Part shown: positions 6,846 to 12,016 of the stretch, piece by piece
Layout: every line of letters starts with the position of its first letter
Position numbering within the stretch: the stretch's first letter is position 1
The notes under the pieces: generated by a model
Seen by the model: the letters and a program-made list of their open reading frames with translations, nothing else
Databases searched by the model: none
Told to the model about the DNA's origin: nothing
Made by a program: the position numbers and the translations under genes
From: a virus
Direction: 5' to 3' (one strand)
Length of the DNA: 38,590 bases
Virus record (IMG/VR): IMGVR_UViG_3300022908_000005
Coordinates: 1 to 38,590 of that record

Positions 6846-7192
6846 CCTCTCCGCCTCGCAAAAACCATGACGGTTTTCGTCAGGATCTCGATCTCCTCCC
6901 GGAGGGTATCGATCTCGCGCTTGAGTCCCGCGGTCTCTGGGTCGTAAGCCTTCCGCGCGACCATGGCCCGCGGCCGCTCGGGCTGCCGTGGCGCGAGCTT
7001 CTGAATACCCGCGGCCTTGCTGTCCGCTTTAGCCTTCCAAACGTAGAGAGTCGGCTCGCTCACCCCGATTGATTTCGCCGCCTCCGTCGAGGTCGACCCC
7101 TCCGATCGGAGTTTCGTCCATGTGGCGAGCGCCTTTTCAACGAAGGCCTCCGAATACTTGTAAGTTTTCGATTTCGACTGCTTTTTGCCCAT
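6842..7192 (-). CDS. OrfA-like HTH/leucine-zipper protein 1, operon lead
   Basis: I prefer ATG 7192 (116 residues) over an in-frame TTG at 7222. The helix-turn-helix lies at about 12-60 (YSEAFVEKALATWTKL, then TSTEAAKSIGVSEPTLYVWK), as in IS3-type OrfA. The C-terminal zipper (REIDTLREEIEILTKTVMVF) matches those of the two genes downstream. It heads the long leftward accessory operon and lies just after an AT-rich palindrome at 7223-7242, so it may control its own promoter. No transposase partner is present. Confidence 0.75.
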   Translation of the reverse strand: MGKKQSKSKTYKYSEAFVEKALATWTKLRSEGSTSTEAAKSIGVSEPTLYVWKAKADSKAAGIQKLAPRQPERPRAMVARKAYDPETAGLKREIDTLREEIEILTKTVMVFARRRG

Positions 7193-7222
7193 GAATCCTA
7201 ATTCCCTCGGGGTCAAGTCCAA

Positions 7223-7242
7223 TTGATTACTAAACTAATCAA
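7223..7242. promoter_or_regulatory. AT-rich palindromic operator
   Basis: TTGATTA (7223-7229), a CTAAAC spacer and TAATCAA (7236-7242) form a perfect 7-bp inverted repeat. It is strikingly AT-rich for this DNA and lies 31 bp upstream of the first leftward gene. It is a probable binding site for a dimeric regulator, perhaps one of the three helix-turn-helix proteins it precedes. Confidence 0.6.
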
Positions 7243-7319
7243 AAAGGCGCAACCTTCTAGGGTCCCCGGTCGAGACGATTTTGCCGGTGTTAGCGGGGGC
7301 AGAATGCAACGGGGTGGCG

Positions 7320-7335
7320 GATTTCACGTGAAACG
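7320..7335. promoter_or_regulatory. parS-like palindrome
   Basis: The perfect 12-bp palindrome TTTCACGTGAAA (7322-7333), followed by C, matches the core of the bacterial chromosomal ParB site (consensus TGTTNCACGTGAAACA) at 13 of 16 positions. The mismatches are the two outer left bases and the last base. No ParA or ParB gene is seen in the window. It may attract host ParB, or be an operator of another kind. Confidence 0.45.
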
Positions 7336-7336
7336 A

Positions 7337-7365
7337 CTGGCGCGCGGATATCTGCGCGCTACACT
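7337..7365 (+). promoter_or_regulatory. Promoter A with palindrome in spacer
   Basis: The -35 candidate CTGGCG (7337-7342), 17 bp, then TACACT (7360-7365) as -10. The spacer region carries a near-perfect palindrome, GCGCGC/GGATATCT/GCGCGC (7340-7359, one mismatched pair). The gene's ATG is only 7 nt beyond the -10. A near-identical arrangement stands before the gene at 30911 on the other strand, so both are probably controlled by one dimeric repressor or activator. Confidence 0.6.
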
Positions 7366-7372
7366 GTCCAGC

Positions 7373-7570
7373 ATGCAAACGCATATTATGGTCGGTGAAT
7401 GGGGATACGCGGTCGATACGGATGCGGAGCGCGCGGAGGCGGTCCTTGCCCTGGTCGAGGCGGGCCAGGCGGAAGCCCGGGTCTATTTCGGCGATTTCGC
7501 GGATGATAGTAGCTATCCGAGCGAAAAATGCCTGACCGCAAAAGGGGAGATCCTCTTTGTCCAAGCGTGA
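7373..7570 (+). CDS. Small unknown protein
   Basis: The product has 65 residues from ATG 7373, which lies 7 nt after a plausible -10, so the message is probably leaderless. A second ATG (7388) is possible. The sequence has an acidic helix (DTDAERAEAVLALVEAGQ) and a strand-rich end (ARVYFGDF, GEILFVQA). No family is recognised. It leads a three-gene rightward operon transcribed away from the accessory operon. Confidence 0.55.
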   Translation: MQTHIMVGEWGYAVDTDAERAEAVLALVEAGQAEARVYFGDFADDSSYPSEKCLTAKGEILFVQA

Positions 7571-7574
7571 GTCT

Positions 7575-7892
7575 ATGCCCGCCAAGAAATCCCCCAAACG
7601 CCCCGGGCATCCCGGCGGGGTCTCCGGTCGCAATACCCAGCCGCAACGGCTCCTCCGCGCCCCGGCTGAGCTTTGGTCCCTAGTGGATCAGGCGGTCGCC
7701 GATAGTGGCGATACCTGGTCCAATTGGGCCCGCCATACGCTCGCGGCAGAGGCAGCCAAGCCCGCCATTAACCCCGAGCGGTTGGTCCATCACCTCATCA
7801 TGGGCGGATCCGGGCAGCCGGTTTCGGTCGGGGACTTGCAAGAATTGCTAGCTGTCTACGGGCTTACGATTGTCTCGAAAGGATCCAAATGA
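7575..7892 (+). CDS. Possible ribbon-helix-helix DNA-binding protein
   Basis: The product has 105 residues from ATG 7575. An upstream TTG gives a longer but less likely form. A Lys/Pro/Gly-rich N-terminus precedes LLRAPAELWSLVDQAVADSG and WSNWARHTLAAEA, which resembles the strand-helix-helix pattern of ribbon-helix-helix proteins. The stop overlaps the next start (ATGA). Its closeness to the palindromes at 7223-7365 makes it a candidate regulator of them, which is inference. Confidence 0.5.
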   Translation: MPAKKSPKRPGHPGGVSGRNTQPQRLLRAPAELWSLVDQAVADSGDTWSNWARHTLAAEAAKPAINPERLVHHLIMGGSGQPVSVGDLQELLAVYGLTIVSKGSK

Positions 7893-8197
7893 GCAAATAT
7901 CTAACCGTCCTACTCGCGCTTGGCGTGTTTGGGCTCGGCTCGGTCGCCGGCCGGCATAGCGCCTTAGCCGCCCCTCCCGGCACTCCGGACCCGGGCCATT
8001 ACATCGAAACCCGGGGCGGTCGGACGTTCACCCGTGATGGCCGGGTGTTTTTTATTGCGAACGACACGCGCGAGATCAACTCGGACAGTGACCCCGCGCG
8101 CGCGGGTAAATTTCTCGCGTCCGGCGACTATCGTCCGGCTATGGCGAGCGACGTGGAATGGATGGACGCTAGGTGCCAAGTGTGGAACCGCCGCTAG
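7889..8197 (+). CDS. Exported small protein with signal peptide
   Basis: The product has 102 residues. The first 27 form a classical signal peptide: a Lys at the N-terminus, a hydrophobic core (LTVLLALGVFGLGSVAG) and a probable cleavage after ALA. The mature part of about 75 residues is polar with two aromatic strands (GRVFFIAND) and a single Cys. It ends 4 bp inside the converging methyltransferase-like gene. Role unknown. Superinfection exclusion or lysogenic conversion would fit a secreted product of a small operon, but neither is shown. Confidence 0.6.
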   Translation: MSKYLTVLLALGVFGLGSVAGRHSALAAPPGTPDPGHYIETRGGRTFTRDGRVFFIANDTREINSDSDPARAGKFLASGDYRPAMASDVEWMDARCQVWNRR

Positions 8198-8757
8198 GGC
8201 TCGCGCGCCGAGGCTAACGCAATCAACCAGCGGGCGAAATCGGGAGGGGTTCGCCTGCGCTGCTGCGCGCTACAGACTTTGATCCCGGGCGGGACGGGCC
8301 CGCGGGGGGCATCACGGCTACCGCTCGCCCAATGGGTCGGGGTGCGTTCAGGCGGGAATGTGAGGGCGCTACGGGGCACGCCTACGAGGTAAAGCCAAGT
8401 CCGCTTGCGTGCTACGTGCCCCCAATTGCACTGACAGACTTCGAGCGAGTAGCCGCCAAAGCGATCGGCCGGCTCGCCCGGTCGCGGCAGCTCGCTTGCG
8501 CGCCATAAGAGCGAGTGTGCCGGATGCTCTAGCACCCCGCCGAATGCCCGAACCTGCGCGAGCGCGCGGACGGCGCAGTCGTGCTCCGCGCCCCGATAGA
8601 GGTGTTTCAGTTTGCCCCATGGCCCACACGGCGGATGCGCGACCACTGGCCCGGGCCCGTCATACAAGCGGGCATCACGGGTGATCCCGTAGCAGTGCTC
8701 CGGTCCGAGCAAAGCCGGGTAAGGCCCGCGCTCATCGATGTAGAGAGCCGCCACCAT
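8194..8757 (-). CDS. Orphan cytosine-methyltransferase-like protein
   Basis: The product has 187 residues. Residues 38-48 read VVAHPPCGPWG, where PPC resembles the catalytic Pro-Cys loop (motif IV) of C5 cytosine methyltransferases. GGVLEHPAHSLLW and DRFGGYSLEVCQCNWGH follow, a series I know from short phage proteins annotated as DNA methylase-like. It is much shorter than a full enzyme and lacks an evident SAM-binding motif I, so activity is doubtful. No restriction partner is nearby. It lies 74 bp after the large terminase and probably shares that leftward transcript. Confidence 0.6.
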   Translation of the reverse strand: MVAALYIDERGPYPALLGPEHCYGITRDARLYDGPGPVVAHPPCGPWGKLKHLYRGAEHDCAVRALAQVRAFGGVLEHPAHSLLWRASELPRPGEPADRFGGYSLEVCQCNWGHVARKRTWLYLVGVPRSALTFPPERTPTHWASGSRDAPRGPVPPGIKVCSAQQRRRTPPDFARWLIALASAREP

Positions 8758-8796
8758 TCTCTGCTAGCCTTCTCTCACGGTGTCCCCCCGCCGTCG

Positions 8797-8827
8797 ACCC
8801 CGGGGCGCTTCCCAGCGCTGCCGGGGT
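8797..8827 (-). terminator. Hairpin after large terminase gene
   Basis: ACCCCGG (8797-8803) pairs with CCGGGGT (8821-8827), and inside it GCGCT pairs with AGCGC around a short loop. It starts 5 bp after the terminase stop on the leftward strand. There is no T-tract, so it may be a partial terminator or a processing structure before the methyltransferase-like gene. Confidence 0.45.
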
Positions 8828-8831
8828 GCTT

Positions 8832-10283
8832 TCATTTGCGCAGCTGGAACCCGAGCTTGCGCGCCCGCTTCTCCGCTCGCCTCTTGACCTCGGCGCGAGT
8901 TTTGGCGCTCTCCGCCTTCCACCATTCGGGCGTGCCTGGCTTTGGCGGCTCTAGCTCCGGCTGATACCAAGTCCGCGCAGCTCGGACCGAGTAGAGCAGC
9001 GAGTCCGCGCAGTGGTTATCAAATCGCGAGTCCTCGGCCATGCGCCCCGGGCCCCACTGGAGAAGACACATTTCGTCTACCAGCTGCGAGCATTCACGCG
9101 CCACGATCCGGATCACGCCGCTCTTGAGTTCGCCCGCCACGATCTCTTGGTAGGCGCGCTTTTTGGTTTTCTCCGCCGCCACACATCCGATCCCGTAGCG
9201 CTGCCGCATCTCCTCCGCGTAGCCTTTACCGATTCCGCCCTCATCTACGACAACCTGTAGACCGGGCCCGAACTCATTCCGAAACCCCTCGACGTGAGCC
9301 GCCACGGCAGCAGGAATGAGCCCCTCACGTTTCCAGGACCGGACGATCCAGATCTCGGGGGAGCCCGTCCGCGTGGCGGCTACCGTGAAAGCCGTGGCAT
9401 CGATAAACCCGATATCTACCCCGAGGATATAGCGGAGCCCCTCATCCGGCACGTCCGACATACGGATCCCGTTCAACGTCGAGCTGTACGGATACACCAG
9501 CGCGCTCTCATCGCGCACCCATTCGCCGAGATACTCCCGCTGGTAGGTCGCGCTATGTTCATCGAGCCCGTAGGTCTCCATGAACAGCTTCACCTCCGCG
9601 GCCGCGTTCGGAATGTGCGGGTTATCGAAAATGGTCCAGTGGTGCGTTGGCCACTGCGGCGACCCGTCGCCCGTGCTGGACTCGTAGAATAACCCCGCGG
9701 GTATGGGGCTCGGAGTGCCAGCGAGTAACAACATGCCCGCCTTGTCGATTAGCGCGGGCTCAAACGCATCCGTTACCAGCTCGCGCAAAAACGAGCCGTA
9801 CTCTTGCGCCTCGTCAATGGCGACACGCTTGTATTTCGAGCCGCGGAATTTGCCGACCTCCGATCCATCCTTACAGCCCGCGAGCCAAACATTGTGCCGC
9901 GTGAGTCCGATATGTAGCAGCAGCTGTCCATCAATCTCGCGGAGCTTGAGGCGTAGCTCCGGGTAGCGAGAGACGAAGTGGTCGATCGCTGGTTGCAAGA
10001 TGCGCCGCGCGTCGCCCTTGCTGCGCGCCACGTAGACACTGAGCCCGCCCGGATCGTCTAGCCCGCCATCGATCAGCCAAGCCATGATCCCATGCGACTT
10101 GCCGGCTCGGCGCGAGCAGATAGCGACCCTCCGCCGGCATTTGTCGAGGACAAAAGCCCGCTGTTTGGGGTGCAAGTCGTCCAAAAACTTGCGCCCTTTT
10201 TCGATATCGCGGCTGGTCCTTACGCGCTTTTCCAGCTCCCCGCGCAGCTCAGGCGGCAGCCGGCCGAATTGCTCGGGAGTCAC
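8832..10283 (-). CDS. terL: Terminase large subunit
   Basis: This is the packaging motor ATPase and nuclease. The 483-residue product has a Walker A variant SRRAGKS at 57-63, Walker B VAIDE at 154-158, and an adaptor region ending in LLAGTPSP (about 187-194). The RNase-H-like nuclease has acidic residues at D290 (LGVDIGF), D347 (VVVDEGG) and D422/D427 (FDNHCADSLL). The C-terminal 40 residues are basic. The start is GTG, 3 bp after the upstream stop. It is transcribed leftward, opposite to portal and capsid genes, which is unusual. The identity is secure. Confidence 0.95.
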   Translation of the reverse strand: MTPEQFGRLPPELRGELEKRVRTSRDIEKGRKFLDDLHPKQRAFVLDKCRRRVAICSRRAGKSHGIMAWLIDGGLDDPGGLSVYVARSKGDARRILQPAIDHFVSRYPELRLKLREIDGQLLLHIGLTRHNVWLAGCKDGSEVGKFRGSKYKRVAIDEAQEYGSFLRELVTDAFEPALIDKAGMLLLAGTPSPIPAGLFYESSTGDGSPQWPTHHWTIFDNPHIPNAAAEVKLFMETYGLDEHSATYQREYLGEWVRDESALVYPYSSTLNGIRMSDVPDEGLRYILGVDIGFIDATAFTVAATRTGSPEIWIVRSWKREGLIPAAVAAHVEGFRNEFGPGLQVVVDEGGIGKGYAEEMRQRYGIGCVAAEKTKKRAYQEIVAGELKSGVIRIVARECSQLVDEMCLLQWGPGRMAEDSRFDNHCADSLLYSVRAARTWYQPELEPPKPGTPEWWKAESAKTRAEVKRRAEKRARKLGFQLRK

Positions 10284-10286
10284 GGG

Positions 10287-10655
10287 TTAGCCGCTCGGGG
10301 TGAGCCAAACGAGGTGAGCCAACTCCGAGCCGAAAATGTCCTGGATCATGGCGCGCGGCAGGACCGAGATCTCATACTCGATAATCTCGTGATCCGCGCC
10401 GAGCAGCCGCTCACGGCTGAACCCGATCGATCGGCTGTAACCCTGGATACTGCTCGGCTCGGCGCGCAAAACTAGCTCCCCGTCCTCGCGCAAGTCGGCC
10501 GTGGTCCGCACGCGCCAGTTCAAGCGCTGGAACACGTTGGCCGCATGGAGCAGTAGGCTATTGCGCGCAGCTCCGAGCGCTAGCCGCTCGCGCTCCTCCC
10601 GCTCCTCGTCCGGCTCGGCCCATTCGATCTCGATCGATTCGGGCTCGGCTTCCAT
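10287..10655 (-). CDS. Unknown acidic protein between terminase genes
   Basis: The product has 122 residues. The first 30 are strongly acidic (EIEWAEPDEEREERERL) and the rest is mixed alpha/beta. ATG 10655 shares one base with the stop of the upstream gene. It is part of the packaging operon, so it may help the terminase, but no family is recognised. Confidence 0.6.
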   Translation of the reverse strand: MEAEPESIEIEWAEPDEEREERERLALGAARNSLLLHAANVFQRLNWRVRTTADLREDGELVLRAEPSSIQGYSRSIGFSRERLLGADHEIIEYEISVLPRAMIQDIFGSELAHLVWLTPSG

Positions 10656-10846
10656 CAGTCGGCTCCGAGTTCGCTAAACGGGGTCGCGCTGTCGTTCGCT
10701 ACCTCCCACGTTGCATAACGGATCATATCGTCCGGATGCCAGTGCTTGGCGCCCGTGTTTTTGGCGATCACCAAGAACCCGCCGTCCATGCGCTCAATGC
10801 TGGCGGACTCGAGGTTATACGCCGCTTCCCCGTCCTCCCCCGGCAT
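10655..10846 (-). CDS. Small unknown protein in packaging operon
   Basis: I prefer ATG 10846 (63 residues), which leaves a 32-bp overlap with the upstream terminase small-subunit candidate. A GTG-or-ATG start at 10969 would extend it to 104 residues but overlap that gene by 155 bp. Strand-rich segments (FLVIAKN, KHWHPDDMIRYATWEV) are visible. No known family. It is coupled to the next gene by a one-base overlap. Confidence 0.5.
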   Translation of the reverse strand: MPGEDGEAAYNLESASIERMDGGFLVIAKNTGAKHWHPDDMIRYATWEVANDSATPFSELGAD

Positions 10847-11480
10847 CTTTAGGGTCAACGCTGTCCATCGCAAACGGGCCCCGGTTAGGGGAGAGACGTT
10901 TGGCAAGTTCCCGTCCGGGGTTAGGCTCAGGAGAGACCTCTTGTCCGTCGCTTTCGATTGTGCGGGCATCTGGTTTTTTGCTTTCGAGTAAAGAGAGGCG
11001 CTGCACCTCTCGCAGTAGATCCGAGTCGGTCATTTGCTGGTAACGGATCACGACCTCGCTATTTGAGCCGGTGAGCCCGAGCGCGTTCGCTACCGTTTGA
11101 GCTGCCGCTAACGCCGAGCGCATATCGGGCCGGCGAACCGTGCGGATGTTGCCCTTCATGTCGACCACCTCCTCGGTCCGCGTTTCACTCGCGATCCCGA
11201 TTTCGGCAATGCGCTCGAGGATCGCTGCTTTCGCCTCCTCGCCTCCCCATGCCATGCGGAGGAGCCGCGTAGCCTCCCCGGCGTAGTGCATGGCTCGCGA
11301 GAGCGGGATATCTAGCCGCGCCGCAAGCTCACGAACGCTACGAAACGGGCGCCACGTCCCTTGCGTGATTTCGAGCGCGATCGATTCGATTATTTTGTCT
11401 TTTTGCAAGGCTGAACCTTGCGCGCCTCCGTCGTCCGGGCGCAGCTTGCGCCTCGACCGGGTAGATTTGACGCCCGCCAT
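10815..11480 (-). CDS. Candidate terminase small subunit
   Basis: The product has 221 residues. Residues 28-60 contain a helix-turn-helix-like segment (SVRELAARLDIPLSRAMHYAGEA), followed by a long helix region that could oligomerise, a conserved-looking RRPDMRSALAAAQTVANALGL stretch with its parts in that order, and a disordered charged tail. It lies upstream of the large terminase in the same operon, where small subunits are usually found. They recognise the packaging site and assemble as rings. The role is inferred from position and the DNA-binding motif, not from a firm family match. Confidence 0.6.
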   Translation of the reverse strand: MAGVKSTRSRRKLRPDDGGAQGSALQKDKIIESIALEITQGTWRPFRSVRELAARLDIPLSRAMHYAGEATRLLRMAWGGEEAKAAILERIAEIGIASETRTEEVVDMKGNIRTVRRPDMRSALAAAQTVANALGLTGSNSEVVIRYQQMTDSDLLREVQRLSLLESKKPDARTIESDGQEVSPEPNPGRELAKRLSPNRGPFAMDSVDPKDAGGGRGSGV

Positions 11481-11563
11481 TACTGCCGCCCCGGCCTCGC
11501 TAGGTAGACCCCGCAGAACGCGCCGAGGAATGCCGACACGAAAGTCAGGACGATCGGGATCAT
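11480..11563 (-). CDS. 27-residue membrane peptide
   Basis: ATG 11563 overlaps the GroES-like gene's stop as ATGA, and its TAA overlaps the start of the next gene as TAATG, so it is coupled on both sides. The peptide starts MIPIVLTFVSAFLGAF, continues with GVYLA and ends with RPGRQ. That is one transmembrane helix of about 20 residues with a basic C-terminal tail. Its size would suit a holin-like or membrane-regulating peptide. No homology can be claimed at this length. Confidence 0.6.
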   Translation of the reverse strand: MIPIVLTFVSAFLGAFCGVYLARPGRQ

Positions 11564-11922
11564 TCCGCGGCCTCGTCCTCGACCACGGCTAAGACCTCAT
11601 CCTCCCGCACGATCCGGAACTCGCCCCGCGAGTCAGCCCAGCGTGTGTCTTTGTTATGGCGCGGCACGCTCACGTCTAGCGAGTAGTCCTGCCCCGCTAG
11701 GCGCTCGACCAGCACGACCTCCCCGGGGCGGAGCGTAGTAGGCACTAGCCGCCCGTAGCCGCTGTCCCGGTAGTGGCCGGGCCCGACCGCTACCACCTCA
11801 GCCAATACCGTTGCCTCCGGGCGCGCAGTGTCGGGCAGATACAGCAATCCGCCCGCCGTGCGCTTAGGGGCCGGCAGAAAGCGGAGAATCACGTTGTCCT
11901 GGGTCGCGCGTAAATCACCCAT
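11560..11922 (-). CDS. Phage GroES-like co-chaperonin
   Basis: The product has 120 residues. It follows the Cpn10 pattern: DNVILRFLP at the N-terminus, a mobile loop RTAGGLLYLPD (21-31) equivalent to the GroEL-binding loop, EVVAVGPG (42-49), PGEVVLVER (66-74) and a C-terminal strand EVLAVVED. It is longer than the usual 95-100 residues, with an insertion around 50-65 and another at 85-100. Phage co-chaperonins such as T4 gp31 replace host GroES to fold the capsid protein. It heads the leftward packaging operon, which agrees with such a role. Confidence 0.85.
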   Translation of the reverse strand: MGDLRATQDNVILRFLPAPKRTAGGLLYLPDTARPEATVLAEVVAVGPGHYRDSGYGRLVPTTLRPGEVVLVERLAGQDYSLDVSVPRHNKDTRWADSRGEFRIVREDEVLAVVEDEAAE

Positions 11923-11928
11923 GCGCGC

Positions 11929-11957
11929 AATGTAAGGGGGCTGACAAAAAATGTCAC
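11929..11957 (-). promoter_or_regulatory. Leftward promoter of packaging operon
   Basis: Reading leftward, GTGACA (11957-11952) is the -35, followed by 17 bp and TACATT (11934-11929) as -10. The GroES-like ATG follows 6 nt later, so the message would be leaderless. An inverted repeat TGACA/TGTCA (11942-11956) overlaps the -35 and spacer and may be an operator. The rightward promoter of the portal operon must lie in the same 94-bp gap. A TTGACA stands at 11989-11994, but no good -10 is seen. Confidence 0.55.
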
Positions 11958-12016
11958 GGCAGATCGGACATTGATTGACCGATCGCGCTTGACAGGCGCA
12001 AATTACTCAGAAGCGC

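Noticed and set aside
5549-7192. An insertion sequence of the IS3 family
   Set aside because: Although the proteins resemble OrfA, there is no OrfB/DDE frame, no terminal inverted repeats and no target duplication, and the genes are in operon register.
11989-12016. TTGACA as the -35 of the portal promoter
   Set aside because: No acceptable -10 hexamer lies 16-18 bp downstream, so the rightward promoter cannot be placed with confidence.
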